A DNA stretch of 64,000 nucleotides, taken from Bacteroidota bacterium (GTDB lineage Bacteria > Bacteroidota > Bacteroidia > Flavobacteriales > Flavobacteriaceae). Where the stretch lies: positions 248,001 through 312,000 of the forward strand of contig JAEWHE010000014.1 in NCBI GenBank assembly GCA_023387965.1, read 5' to 3'. Of the stretch, positions 54,377 to 63,042 are shown in pieces; within the stretch, counting starts at the first letter, position 1, and every line of letters starts with the position of its first letter. The notes under the pieces are model-generated. The model had not been told where the DNA came from. It ran no database searches and worked only from the letters and a program-made list of their open reading frames with translations. Both the position numbers and the translations under genes were made by a program.

Positions 54377-54510
54377 GTCATTGCGAGGAACGAACAATCC
54401 AATCAAGATTGTCAACGTCATTGCGAGGAACGAAGCAATCACATAATCAGAGTTTGCAATCGTGGTGATGAGATTGCTTCGTTCCTTGTAATAACAGTCC
54501 GGCAATGACA
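54377..54510. repeat. REP-like palindromic repeats
   Basis: GTCATTGCGAGGAACGAA at 54377 and 54417 (full form with AGCAATC at 54417-54440), facing an inverted copy GATTGCTTCGTTCC at 54471-54484 and the inverse end CGGCAATGAC near 54500. The 54417-54494 part can form a stem of about 20 base pairs with some mismatches. This word is well known to me from many bacterial genomes. Confidence 0.75.
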
Positions 54511-54528
54511 GTCACGAAAAAACAAAAA

Positions 54529-54562
54529 AAAATCCGTTTTGAACACAAAACGGATTTTTTAT
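54529..54562. terminator. Bidirectional terminator
   Basis: AATCCGTTTT / AAAACGGATT stem with a GAACAC loop, A-run left and T-run right, between the cysteine desulfurase and lpdA. Confidence 0.85.
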
Positions 54563-54567
54563 TTATT

Positions 54568-54645
54568 AAGTCTATAATCTTAAGTCTATAATCTTAAGTC
54601 TTAAATCTATAATCTTAAATCTAATATCTCAAATCTTATATCTAA
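54568..54645. repeat. 14-bp AT-rich tandem array
   Basis: AAGTCTATAATCTT twice perfectly (54568-54595), then degenerate copies to 54645, ending three bases before the lpdA stop. It is the same kind of sequence as the 14-bp repeats at 6763. Confidence 0.8.
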
Positions 54646-54647
54646 AA

Positions 54648-56036
54648 TTAAAGGTGAATCACTTCGTCATAAGCGGCTGCAGCAGCTTCCATCACGGCTT
54701 CACTCATGGTTGGATGCGGATGCACAGATTTAATGATTTCGTGACCGGTAGTTTCTAATTTTCTAGCCACAACAGCTTCGGCAATCATGTCCGTCACGCC
54801 AGCACCAATCATGTGGCAACCTAACCATTCGCCGTATTTTGCATCAAAAATTACTTTTACAAAACCGTCAGGAGTTCCGCTGGCTTGTGCTTTTCCAGAA
54901 GCCGAAAACGGAAATTTCCCGATTTTTAGTTCGTAACCTTTTTCTTTGGCTTGTTTTTCGGTTAAACCGACAGAAGCAATCTCCGGAGTGGCGTAAGTAC
55001 AACCCGGAATGTTGCCGTAATCAAGCGCTTCCACGTGAAGACCAGCAATTTTTTCAACACATATAATTCCTTCAGCCGATGCCACGTGAGCCAAAGCCTG
55101 ACCCGGAACGATGTCGCCAATTGCGTAGTAACCCGGGATGTTGGTTTGGTAATATTTGTTTACCAAAACTTTATCTCTATCAGTAGCAATTCCTACATCT
55201 TCTAAACCAATATTTTCAATATTCGATTTAATTCCTACAGCAGAAAGCACGATGTCAGCTTCCAAAATTTCTTCGCCTTTGGCAGTTTTTACGGTAGCTT
55301 TCACGCCATTTCCAGAAGTGTCCACTTTTTCAACCGACGCATTAGTCATGATGTTGATTCCCGCTTTTTTCAACGAACGCTCAAATTGTTTTGAGATATC
55401 TTCGTCTTCCACCGGAACGATATTTGGCATAAATTCTACAATCGTAACTTGGGTTCCCATCGAATTGTAAAAATGCGCAAACTCCACTCCAATCGCTCCA
55501 GAACCTACCACAATCATCGATTTTGGTTGCTCTGGCAAAGTCATTGCTTGGCGGTAACCAATTACTTTTTTACCATCTTGAGGAAGATTTGGCAATTCGC
55601 GCGAGCGAGCTCCCGTAGCCAAAATGATGTGATCCGCAGAAAGTTCCGTTACTTTTCCGTCTTTGTCCGTCACTTCTACTTTTTTGCCAGGTTTTACTTT
55701 TCCGGCACCGTTGATGACCTCAATTTTATTTTTTTTCATCAAAAATTGAACACCTTTACTCATTCCTTCGGCAACACCTCTTGAACGCGAAATCACGGCA
55801 TTAAAATCTTTGTCATATTCCTTAATCGTCAATCCGTAATCCAAAGCATGTTTCAAATAATCAAAAACCTGAGCCGATTTCAAAAGCGCTTTTGTAGGAA
55901 TACAACCCCAGTTAAGGCATATTCCACCCAAATTTTCTTTTTCAACAACGGCTACTTTAAAGCCAAGTTGCGAAGCACGAATAGCAGTTACATAACCACC
56001 CGGACCACTTCCTACAACAATAATATCGTATTTCAT
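54648..56036 (-). CDS. lpdA: Dihydrolipoyl dehydrogenase
   Basis: E3 flavoprotein that reoxidises dihydrolipoamide in 2-oxoacid dehydrogenase or glycine cleavage complexes, passing electrons to NAD. 462 residues. FAD motif IIVVGSGPGGYVTAIRA, redox-active disulfide GGICLNWGCIPTKAL, NAD motif VVGSGAIGVEFAHF, FAD-binding YAIGDIVPG, and the C-terminal active-site HPHPTMSEAVMEA. The start is ATG 56036; the longer frame to 56078 has no support. No other complex subunit is adjacent. Confidence 0.95.
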   Translation of the reverse strand: MKYDIIVVGSGPGGYVTAIRASQLGFKVAVVEKENLGGICLNWGCIPTKALLKSAQVFDYLKHALDYGLTIKEYDKDFNAVISRSRGVAEGMSKGVQFLMKKNKIEVINGAGKVKPGKKVEVTDKDGKVTELSADHIILATGARSRELPNLPQDGKKVIGYRQAMTLPEQPKSMIVVGSGAIGVEFAHFYNSMGTQVTIVEFMPNIVPVEDEDISKQFERSLKKAGINIMTNASVEKVDTSGNGVKATVKTAKGEEILEADIVLSAVGIKSNIENIGLEDVGIATDRDKVLVNKYYQTNIPGYYAIGDIVPGQALAHVASAEGIICVEKIAGLHVEALDYGNIPGCTYATPEIASVGLTEKQAKEKGYELKIGKFPFSASGKAQASGTPDGFVKVIFDAKYGEWLGCHMIGAGVTDMIAEAVVARKLETTGHEIIKSVHPHPTMSEAVMEAAAAAYDEVIHL

Positions 56037-56104
56037 CTGTAAAGGATTTTCAAAATTTTTCGGCACGAAATTACGCAAATATTTTCTAGAAATAAAGTTT
56101 TTTT

Positions 56105-56172
56105 GGAGCTGTTTCCTGCTTTCCGCTGTATCCTTCCGCTTCGCTACAGGGATGCCGCTTCAATCAGGGCTA
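56105..56172 (+). repeat. Dispersed intergenic element, copy D (short form)
   Basis: GGAGCTGTTTCCTGCTTTCC at the start and GCCGCTTCAATCAGGGCTA at the end; the centre has CTGTA / TACAG as a small stem. It lies between the ABC exporter stop (minus) and the lpdA start. It is the best match to a motif I associate with many Flavobacterium intergenic regions. Confidence 0.75.
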
Positions 56173-56218
56173 GGGGAAAGTGCAAACCAAGATATTTTTG
56201 CTTTAAACAATTGATAGA

Positions 56219-57967
56219 CTAAACTTCCGCCGCAAACTGTGAATAATATAAGTTTTTGTAATAACCAACTTCTTTGTTGATAAGTTCATAATGCGTTCCC
56301 TCTTCAACAACGTTTCCGGCATCCATAACGATAATTTTATCAGCATTTACAATTGTTGCTAAACGATGCGCAATCACAATTGAAGTTCTGCCTTTGGTAA
56401 TCGTTTCGGTGGCTTTTTGGATTAAATCTTCAGAATAAGAATCGATTGAAGAAGTGGCCTCATCCAAAATCAAAATGCTCGGATTACTCACAAAAGCTCG
56501 CAAAAAAGCAATTAATTGCCTTTGTCCGGACGAAAGCATCACGCCACGTTCTTTCACATTGTAATCGTAACCGTTTGGCAATCCCATGATAAAATCGTGA
56601 ACGCCAATTTCTTTTGCGGCAGCAATAACCGTTTCTCGTGAAATGGTTGGATTTTCGAGTGTAATATTGTTGAAAATGGTATCGGCAAAAAGAAAAACAT
56701 CTTGCAAAACCACCGAAATCTGACGACGCAAACTTTCGAGTGTAAATTCTCGGATGTTGGTTCCATCTACCGTTATTTCTCCCGAATTAATTTCGTAAAA
56801 ACGATTTAATAAATTGATAATCGTAGATTTTCCGGCTCCCGTTGCGCCAACAATTGCGATAGTTTCTCCAGGTTTTGCAGAAAGATTAATTCCTTTCAGC
56901 ACATTTTCTTTTCCGGTATAACTGAAAACAACATTGTTAAAATCGATATTTCCTTCGAATACCGGAGCAATTTTTTGTCCATCATCCTGAATATCTTGAT
57001 GCACATCTAACACGTCGAAAACACGGTTGGCGGCAATCATTCCCATTTGCATTTCATTAAATTTATCTGCAATTTGTCTCAACGGATTGTACAACATTCC
57101 GATGTACATCGTATAGGAAAACAAATCTCCGAAAGTAGTTCCGCTGTCGCCAGCGATAATTTGCAAACCACCGTACCAAACCACTAATCCAAGTGAAATA
57201 GAAGAAATAATATCGGCAATTGGAAAAAAAATAGAGTTGTACCATACGTTTTTAACCCATGCTTTTTTATGCTTGTCGTTAATGACTTTAAACTTTTCAT
57301 ACTCAATATCTTCGCGAGAAAAAAGCTGAACGATTTTCATTCCGGTTACACGTTCTTGTACGAAGGTATTAAGGTTGGTAACTTGGGTTCGTACTTCTTC
57401 AAAAGCCGATTTCATTTTTTTCTGAAAAATTCTCGTGGCAATTACTAAAATCGGCATCGCACACATGACAATTAACGTAAGTTTCCAATTCATGTAAAGC
57501 ATAAATCCGAGAACCACAAACATTTTCAGCAAGTCACTGATTATCATGAACAAACCTTGACTAAAGATTTTTGCAATGCTTTCAATGTCAAAAACGGTTC
57601 TTGTTACTAACTTTCCAACAGGTTCATTGTCGAAAAATTTCATTCTAAATTGACTAATATGTGAAAAAAGTTTTACACGAATATCTCTGATAATATCTTG
57701 TCCTAACCAGTTTGCCAAATACACAAAATAAAATTGAGAAATCACTTCGAGCATCAGCACGAATCCCATTAACAAAATATAATTTAACAACCCTGATTGG
57801 TCTCCAGGCTCAATATATTCGTCAACCGTAAGTTTAAGTAAATAGGGGCGAAGTGCGGCAAAAATCGACAAGGAAACTGCAAAAACAATCACCCAATAAT
57901 ACATCGCTTTATACGGTTTTGTATAATGCATGATGCGTTTAAAAACAGAAGTATTTGATTTTGCCAT
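56219..57967 (-). CDS. ABC exporter, fused permease and ATPase (MsbA-like)
   Basis: 582 residues, a half-transporter that dimerises. Six-helix TMD (first ~320 residues), then the ATPase: Walker A IVGATGAGKSTIINL, Q-loop QDVFLF, signature LSSGQRQLIAFLRA, Walker B ILILDEATSSID and H-loop IAHRLATI. It belongs to the multidrug/lipid A exporter group. Lipid flipping or drug export is equally possible. It ends downstream of truA on the minus strand, 32 bases after truA's stop, so both may be in one transcript. Confidence 0.92.
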   Translation of the reverse strand: MAKSNTSVFKRIMHYTKPYKAMYYWVIVFAVSLSIFAALRPYLLKLTVDEYIEPGDQSGLLNYILLMGFVLMLEVISQFYFVYLANWLGQDIIRDIRVKLFSHISQFRMKFFDNEPVGKLVTRTVFDIESIAKIFSQGLFMIISDLLKMFVVLGFMLYMNWKLTLIVMCAMPILVIATRIFQKKMKSAFEEVRTQVTNLNTFVQERVTGMKIVQLFSREDIEYEKFKVINDKHKKAWVKNVWYNSIFFPIADIISSISLGLVVWYGGLQIIAGDSGTTFGDLFSYTMYIGMLYNPLRQIADKFNEMQMGMIAANRVFDVLDVHQDIQDDGQKIAPVFEGNIDFNNVVFSYTGKENVLKGINLSAKPGETIAIVGATGAGKSTIINLLNRFYEINSGEITVDGTNIREFTLESLRRQISVVLQDVFLFADTIFNNITLENPTISRETVIAAAKEIGVHDFIMGLPNGYDYNVKERGVMLSSGQRQLIAFLRAFVSNPSILILDEATSSIDSYSEDLIQKATETITKGRTSIVIAHRLATIVNADKIIVMDAGNVVEEGTHYELINKEVGYYKNLYYSQFAAEV

Positions 57968-57999
57968 TTTATTTTGTGGAGCAATTTTTTTTGCCGAAA

Positions 58000-58743
58000 T
58001 TATTTGTTGCTAATATACGGATATTCAACACGGGTTAAAAATAATCCATGTGCAGGTGCCGAAGCGCCAGCGTTTCCGCGGTTTTTACTTTCAATGATGG
58101 TTCTCAAATTTTCTACAGATTTTTTTCTGGTACCAATTTCAACCATCGTTCCTACAATCGCGCGAACCATGTTACGCAAAAATCTATCAGCTGCAATGGT
58201 AAAGATAAGTTTCGAGCCTTGTTGAATCCAATTAGCTTCCATGATTTCGCAATTAAATGTTCGAACGTCGCTGTGGGTTTTTGAAAAGCACTCAAAATCA
58301 GTGTATTCAAATAAAATTTTCGCCGCTTCATTCATTAATTTCACATCGGGAACGAGGTGACAAAACCAACTTTGCTCGTTATTGAAAACATTTTTTTGCG
58401 TGTCAATGTGGTATTCGTAAGTTCTTTTGGTAGCGTCAAATCTGGCATGAGCATCATTTGAAACTTCGTAAATGTTAGCAACGGCAATGTCTTTTGGTAA
58501 AAACGAATTAAGTTTTTGTATTAAGCTATTTTGGTCAAAGTTTTCTTCAAAATCAAAATGAGCAAACATTTGGCTCGCATGAACACCCGAATCTGTTCGT
58601 CCAGCTCCAACAATTTCTAAATCCGAACGCAACAAAGTATTCAATGCTTTGGTCAAAGTTTCCTGAACAGAAGAAGCATTTGGTTGAGATTGCCAACCGT
58701 GATAATTTTTGCCGTTGTAAGAAAATTCAATAAAATATCTCAA
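58000..58743 (-). CDS. truA: tRNA pseudouridine synthase A
   Basis: Makes pseudouridine at positions 38-40 of tRNA anticodon arms. 247 residues from a TTG start (58743), chosen because the family N-terminus is RYFIEFSYNGKNYHGWQSQP. Catalytic Asp in GAGRTDSGVHASQ, and the C-terminal RFLRNMVRAIVGTMVEIG. No ATG gives this N-terminus. The ABC exporter follows on the same strand; a TATCTTTG lies upstream. Confidence 0.93.
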   Translation of the reverse strand: MRYFIEFSYNGKNYHGWQSQPNASSVQETLTKALNTLLRSDLEIVGAGRTDSGVHASQMFAHFDFEENFDQNSLIQKLNSFLPKDIAVANIYEVSNDAHARFDATKRTYEYHIDTQKNVFNNEQSWFCHLVPDVKLMNEAAKILFEYTDFECFSKTHSDVRTFNCEIMEANWIQQGSKLIFTIAADRFLRNMVRAIVGTMVEIGTRKKSVENLRTIIESKNRGNAGASAPAHGLFLTRVEYPYISNK

Positions 58744-58769
58744 GATAATTGCTGTAGAAATTTGAAATG

Positions 58770-58777
58770 CAAAGATA
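58770..58777 (-). promoter_or_regulatory. -7 element of truA
   Basis: TATCTTTG on the minus strand, 26 bases upstream of the TTG start. Confidence 0.5.
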
Positions 58778-58854
58778 CACATTCGGGAGAAAAATTAGTT
58801 GATTTATCTGAAGATGAAAAGGCGATATGTTTAGATTTTTCGGGTTTGATGTGG

Positions 58855-58862
58855 TAATTTTG
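58855..58862 (+). promoter_or_regulatory. -7 element of the phosphoesterase gene
   Basis: TAATTTTG (TAnnTTTG type), 19 bases before ATG 58882, divergent to truA. Confidence 0.4.
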
Positions 58863-58881
58863 TTTTTGAGATTTATTATTG

Positions 58882-59379
58882 ATGAAAAAAATTTTACTGC
58901 TTTCAGACACACATAGTTACCTTGATGACGCCATTTTGAAGCACGTGGATTGGGCTGACGAGGTTTGGCATGCGGGAGATATTGGCGATTTAAAAGTGAC
59001 GGATGATATCAAAAAACGAAAGCCTTTGCGAGGCGTTTACGGCAATATCGATAATCATGAAGCGCAACTTGAATTTCCGCTTCACAACCGTTTTATTTGT
59101 GAAAAAATAGATGTTTGGATCACGCATATTGGCGGTTATCCCGGAAAATATCAGCAAACGATTCGGGAGGAGATTACAAGAAATCCACCGAAATTATTTA
59201 TTTGCGGACATTCGCACATATTAAAGGTGATGTTTGACAAAAAATTAAATTTATTGCACATGAACCCGGGAGCTTGTGGTGTTCACGGGTTTCATCAGGT
59301 AAGGACTATGTTACGGTTTATTATTGATGGGGAAAAAATTACGAATCTGGAAGTAATTGAATTAGGAAATCGCGGTTAA
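58882..59379 (+). CDS. YfcE/MJ0936-type metallophosphoesterase
   Basis: 165 residues from ATG 58882 (TTG 58879 is weaker). Small calcineurin-like fold: LLLSDTHSYLDD (D-x-H), WHAGDIGDL (GD), RGVYGNIDNHE (GNxDxH-type), ITHIGGYPG and CGHSHILKV (GHxH). Hydrolyses phosphodiesters or cyclic nucleotides with bound metal ions; the natural substrate is unknown. Alone on its strand and divergent to truA, an order seen in other Bacteroidetes. Confidence 0.88.
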   Translation: MKKILLLSDTHSYLDDAILKHVDWADEVWHAGDIGDLKVTDDIKKRKPLRGVYGNIDNHEAQLEFPLHNRFICEKIDVWITHIGGYPGKYQQTIREEITRNPPKLFICGHSHILKVMFDKKLNLLHMNPGACGVHGFHQVRTMLRFIIDGEKITNLEVIELGNRG

Positions 59380-59409
59380 ATCTTTTGTTTTTTTTTCCGA
59401 AGATTACTG

Positions 59410-59530
59410 AAATGCCTGAACTTTACTTTTTCTAACCCTGACGGGAGGGAAGAACATTTTTTGCCACTTTTTCTGTGGCAAAAAATTTCTGGAAGGACGG
59501 CAGGAAAATGGTTTCCAAAAATGCCTGAAC
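59410..59530. repeat. 121-bp segment bounded by 12-bp direct repeats
   Basis: AAATGCCTGAAC occurs at 59410-59421 and 59519-59530. Between them is a perfect 11-bp hairpin (TTTTTTGCCAC / GTGGCAAAAAA, loop TTTTTCT, 59457-59485). It lies downstream of the phosphoesterase and of the kinase stop, in a 171-base gap between convergent genes. No open frame. Confidence 0.6.
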
Positions 59531-59550
59531 GATTCGTTTAAAAAAAAAGA

Positions 59551-61317
59551 TTATTTTTTGATATTTTTAATTTTGATGAAAACGATGGTTCCTGCTTGGT
59601 TTTTTGAGCTTACCGAGAAACTTCCGCCGAGGTGTTTGATGCGAGATTTAATCTGGGTAAGTCCAAATCCTGCGCTTGTTTTTGATTTTGAAGTGTCGAA
59701 ACCAACGCCATCGTCTTCAACGGTAATGAGGAGTTGATTGTGATTTTCTTCGAGCGTGAGGTAAGCTTTTTTTGCCTGGCTGTGCTTGATGATGTTGTTG
59801 AAAAGTTCGGTGACGATGTAATAAATTTTTAATTCAAAATCTTCTCCAAAACGGCGACTTTCCGGGATATAATTGTAATATTCGAACTTGATGATGGAGT
59901 TTGAATTTTTTTCGCAAAGGTCTTGCAAAGCGTGAAATAACCCGAATTTCGACAGTAATGGAGGCACGAGTTCGTGAGATAAATCGCGGACATTGTCGTG
60001 GGCTTCTTTGATGATTTCTTTTACTTTTTTAATTTCGGGGTTATTTTTGTCGGAATTGGCGGCAAGAAAAGCGGAAAGGTGCAAACCAGCGGATGAAAGT
60101 AACGCGCTAATTCCGTCGTGAAGTACGGATGCAACTTGCTGACGTTCAGATTCTTGACCATCAAGAGTAGCGTTGATTATATTTTGTTTTACTTCCCGAT
60201 CCATTTCGATAAAACTGTTTTTTTGTTTCAAACGAAGGTTTTGGTAAAAGAAATAAAACATGATGGTACTAAAGGCAAATAAGGCGATAAAGATTAGAAT
60301 TACCTTATGGTTGTTGCGTTGACGTTCCTCTAAACCTTTTTGTTTTTCGGCATTTAGACGCTCAATTTTTTCGATTTGATAACGTGTTTCGACTTCATTT
60401 ATGGCTTTTTTGATATTGTCCTCATAAATGGTTTCGTTCACTTCCATGTATTTGTTGGCGTAATCAAGTGCGTTTTTAAAATCACCGCTTTGTTCATAAG
60501 CGTAAGAAAGGTTGATGTAAACATCTCCAACTTGTTGAGAAATACTGTCTTGGGGGATTAAATCAAGTAATTTTTTGAATTCGTGGATTCCTTTTTTATA
60601 GTTTTCTTCAGCTACTAAATAATGATATCCTAAATTGTGTAATGCAGTGGCAATACGCTCTTTGTCGTTGCTTTTATAGGCAAAATGAGCTGAGGAGTCT
60701 AAATATTTTTTGGCGGTTGTGAATTCATTTTTAGTGGCATAAAACGTGTAATAGTTGTTGTAACTTACGGCTAAGTCGCTAACATTTGAAGTTTTATGAG
60801 CGTTATCACGAACCAGTTTTAAATAGTATGAGGTGCTGTCGGAATTGGTTTCTAAGTGGAGTTTAAACAATCGTTGGTAAAGAGAAATATCGGGATCTTT
60901 GATTTTTTTTTCTTTTGCTATTGCCAACGACTTATGGTAATATTGTTTGGCTTTCTTGTAATCTCGAAGGGTTGAATATCGATGCCCAATTTCTTGAATA
61001 ATTTTAATTCTGAGCTCACTGAGGTTTTGTTTTTCGGCGACAGCTAACGCGTTGAAAAGTGTTTCTAAAGATTTTTTAGTATCGTTAAGATAAAAGTAAA
61101 ATCGTGATTTCTTTATACTTGAATCGCAAAATTCTGGATACTTTTTATTTTTTAAATGTTGTTCCGATAAGGCACGAGAGTAATTTAAACCTTTGTAAAA
61201 TTCCTTATGCTTTTGATAATACGATATGGAATCCTTAAAAGTGTTTGGAAAAACCGTGTTTATAAAAAGAAGCATAAACACGGTTAAGAAAAATTTTTTA
61301 AATTCTGAAAATGTCAT
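59551..61317 (-). CDS. TPR sensor histidine kinase (NarX/HisKA_3 type)
   Basis: 588 residues. Export signal (FKKFFLTVFMLLFINTVFP), a row of about seven TPR helices (40-310), a coiled coil rich in Glu/Lys, one membrane helix (VILIFIALFAFSTIMFYFF), a HisKA_3 dimerisation domain with His in SVLHDGISALLSS, and HATPase_c with ELFNNIIKHS, VEDDGVGFD and GFGLTQIKSRIKHLGG. The TPR part is outside the membrane, so it is likely to sense a peptide or protein. The regulator 61627-62289 is the natural partner; a small gene overlaps its start by 20 bases. Confidence 0.9.
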   Translation of the reverse strand: MTFSEFKKFFLTVFMLLFINTVFPNTFKDSISYYQKHKEFYKGLNYSRALSEQHLKNKKYPEFCDSSIKKSRFYFYLNDTKKSLETLFNALAVAEKQNLSELRIKIIQEIGHRYSTLRDYKKAKQYYHKSLAIAKEKKIKDPDISLYQRLFKLHLETNSDSTSYYLKLVRDNAHKTSNVSDLAVSYNNYYTFYATKNEFTTAKKYLDSSAHFAYKSNDKERIATALHNLGYHYLVAEENYKKGIHEFKKLLDLIPQDSISQQVGDVYINLSYAYEQSGDFKNALDYANKYMEVNETIYEDNIKKAINEVETRYQIEKIERLNAEKQKGLEERQRNNHKVILIFIALFAFSTIMFYFFYQNLRLKQKNSFIEMDREVKQNIINATLDGQESERQQVASVLHDGISALLSSAGLHLSAFLAANSDKNNPEIKKVKEIIKEAHDNVRDLSHELVPPLLSKFGLFHALQDLCEKNSNSIIKFEYYNYIPESRRFGEDFELKIYYIVTELFNNIIKHSQAKKAYLTLEENHNQLLITVEDDGVGFDTSKSKTSAGFGLTQIKSRIKHLGGSFSVSSKNQAGTIVFIKIKNIKK

Positions 61318-61603
61318 CTACTCGAAATCTTGGCTTTACCACTTTTTTACCAACATTGGTTAATTGCACATCTGGTAATTCAAATCCAACATCTAAAAAA
61401 TCGTCTTTTGATTCGAAATTTTCTGTATGAGATTGAAAGTCAGGTGAAGGCGAAGTTTCTCCGGATTGCAGTGCAACTGATACAATATGTAAATCATTAC
61501 CATCAGTAGAAACAGTATAATCACAGTTAATAGGAATGTCGAAAGACAAAATAAAATCTGTAGGGTGTTTTTCTAAGCCGTAAATTCGTAAGTAAGCTGA
61601 CAT
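61298..61603 (-). CDS. Small protein of unknown function overlapping the kinase gene
   Basis: 101 residues, ATG 61603, ending 20 bases inside the kinase start. It sits between the response regulator (23 bases downstream of its stop) and the kinase, so three genes form one transcript. The sequence has a globular, beta-rich look (DFILSFDIPINCDYTVSTD, then HIVSVALQSGE) and a C-terminal basic end (KKVVKPRFRVDDIFRI). No family recognised. A phosphotransfer helper, an anti-kinase or a peptide ligand precursor are all guesses. Confidence 0.65.
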   Translation of the reverse strand: MSAYLRIYGLEKHPTDFILSFDIPINCDYTVSTDGNDLHIVSVALQSGETSPSPDFQSHTENFESKDDFLDVGFELPDVQLTNVGKKVVKPRFRVDDIFRI

Positions 61604-61626
61604 ATATTAAAAAAATTAATTGGTTA

Positions 61627-62289
61627 CTAATTGTTCAAAAGGTTGTGTTTCATGGCATACTTAACCAACCCAATGGTTGATTTTACATTTAATTTTTTAA
61701 TCAAATTTTTCCGATGCGTTTCAACAGTATTTGGGCTGATATGGAGTTCCTTGCCAATTTGAACACCGCTGTATTCTAAAGAAATTAGTCGCAAAACTTC
61801 GAGCTCACGTTCAGTAATAGCGGAAGGCGGTAACTCTTCTTGAACATAAGAAGGTTGTACGATATTGGCAAATGACTGAAAAACACGGTCGCGAATGCTT
61901 TGGGAAAAATATTCTTCTCCATGATAAACCGTTTCAATCGCTTCCTGAATGCTTTCTCCCGCACTTTGCTTGCTTAAATAGCCGCTTGCGCCAAGTTTTA
62001 AAACTTGTTTAATAATTTTTACATCGTCATAACTAGAAAGAACAATCACTTTGCAGTAATAACCTTTTTCTTGAAATTCTCTCAAAACATCAATGCCATC
62101 TTTTTTAGGCATATTGATATCCATCACTAAGATATCCGGTTTTTTTTCGATGATGTCTTCTACAAGATTTTCGCCATTAAGGGCATGACCAACAATTTCA
62201 AATTTAGGATTTGTATTTAGCAACATGGTAATGCCTTCAATTAAGACTTGATGGTCGTCAGCTAAATATATTTTGATTTTGTGGTTCAT
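61627..62289 (-). CDS. NarL/LuxR-family response regulator
   Basis: 220 residues. Receiver domain with acidic pair ADDH, phosphoacceptor Asp57 in LVMDINMP, and Ser in VLSSYDD. The C-terminal LuxR-type HTH (ITERELEVLRLISLEYS, HISPNTVETHRKNLIKKLNV) binds DNA. It is first in the transcript with the small protein and the TPR kinase. TAAATTTG lies 22 bases upstream of the ATG. Confidence 0.93.
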   Translation of the reverse strand: MNHKIKIYLADDHQVLIEGITMLLNTNPKFEIVGHALNGENLVEDIIEKKPDILVMDINMPKKDGIDVLREFQEKGYYCKVIVLSSYDDVKIIKQVLKLGASGYLSKQSAGESIQEAIETVYHGEEYFSQSIRDRVFQSFANIVQPSYVQEELPPSAITERELEVLRLISLEYSGVQIGKELHISPNTVETHRKNLIKKLNVKSTIGLVKYAMKHNLLNN

Positions 62290-62311
62290 TTTTCAGGGGG
62301 TTGAACATTTT

Positions 62312-62319
62312 CAAATTTA
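62312..62319 (-). promoter_or_regulatory. -7 element of the regulator-kinase operon
   Basis: TAAATTTG on the minus strand, 22 bases upstream of the ATG at 62289. Confidence 0.5.
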
Positions 62320-62390
62320 ACATAAATTTTTAAACCGTCTAATTTTTTTGTTACTTAAACGGTAAACGGCTTAAAAAGCAGTTGAATGAC

Positions 62391-62423
62391 AAAAAAAAGC
62401 CCATCGATAAAGATGGGCTTTTT
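62391..62423 (-). terminator. Terminator after the DUF4293 gene
   Basis: AAGCCCATC / GATGGGCTT stem, GATAAA loop, T-run on the minus strand, about 30 bases after the DUF4293 stop. Confidence 0.85.
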
Positions 62424-62451
62424 ACGCACTAAATAAACTAAGTTTATAGGT

Positions 62452-62865
62452 TTATCTCAATCTATCCGCAGATTTTACGAGATCTTCGTCCTTTTTTATG
62501 GCTCTATTGGCGAGCACAAGAAAAACGATAGAAAAAATAGGCATGAACATCCCAATACCCTTCTCTGGAGTCGCCACTCCTCCGGGTAAGTTTAGCGAAT
62601 GATATACAAACAAACCTAATAAAATTAAATTTAATATCATGTTCAATCTGCAAAGCACAAATTGAAGTTTTCTGTTTTTATAAAGGAAAATAGTTACAAG
62701 CGAAAGTGCTGCACTTCCTAAAAATAAAAGAACATCTATGGTATGATCAGTAAAATAAACCGCTTTATTTCCGGAAGCGTCTGTTTCCAATGGAAATAAA
62801 AAAGGCATCACTCCCATCGCTAAAAAGGATAGGAAAAGATAAACCGTTTGAATTCGTTGGATCAT
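62452..62865 (-). CDS. DUF4293 membrane protein
   Basis: 137 residues from ATG 62865, four membrane helices (MIQRIQTVYLFLSFLAMGV, HTIDVLLFLGSAALSLV, LNMILNLILLGLFVYHS, MFMPIFSIVFLVLANRAI). The family DUF4293 is found in Bacteroidetes, typically divergent from rho as here. Function unknown. The longer frame to 62886 begins inside the promoter, so the shorter start is chosen. Confidence 0.85.
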   Translation of the reverse strand: MIQRIQTVYLFLSFLAMGVMPFLFPLETDASGNKAVYFTDHTIDVLLFLGSAALSLVTIFLYKNRKLQFVLCRLNMILNLILLGLFVYHSLNLPGGVATPEKGIGMFMPIFSIVFLVLANRAIKKDEDLVKSADRLR

Positions 62866-62885
62866 ATTTTTGTCATTTTGTTGCA

Positions 62886-62893
62886 CAAAAATA
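62886..62893 (-). promoter_or_regulatory. -7 element of the DUF4293 gene
   Basis: TATTTTTG on the minus strand, 20 bases upstream of ATG 62865. Confidence 0.5.
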
Positions 62894-63042
62894 ATTGAAT
62901 ATTTTTAAGAACCGCTATTGCATATTTAAAAAATAATTGTAATATTGCATTGTAAATCCGTAACAGCTTCATTTCGCGGATTGTATGTTTACAAAAAAAT
63001 CCACACTTTTATTTCTACATTAATTTATTCTTCAAATTTTAT

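Noticed and set aside
54839..56042. Several open frames of 64-111 codons on the plus strand
   Set aside because: They are antisense to lpdA, which has all family motifs in the opposite strand.
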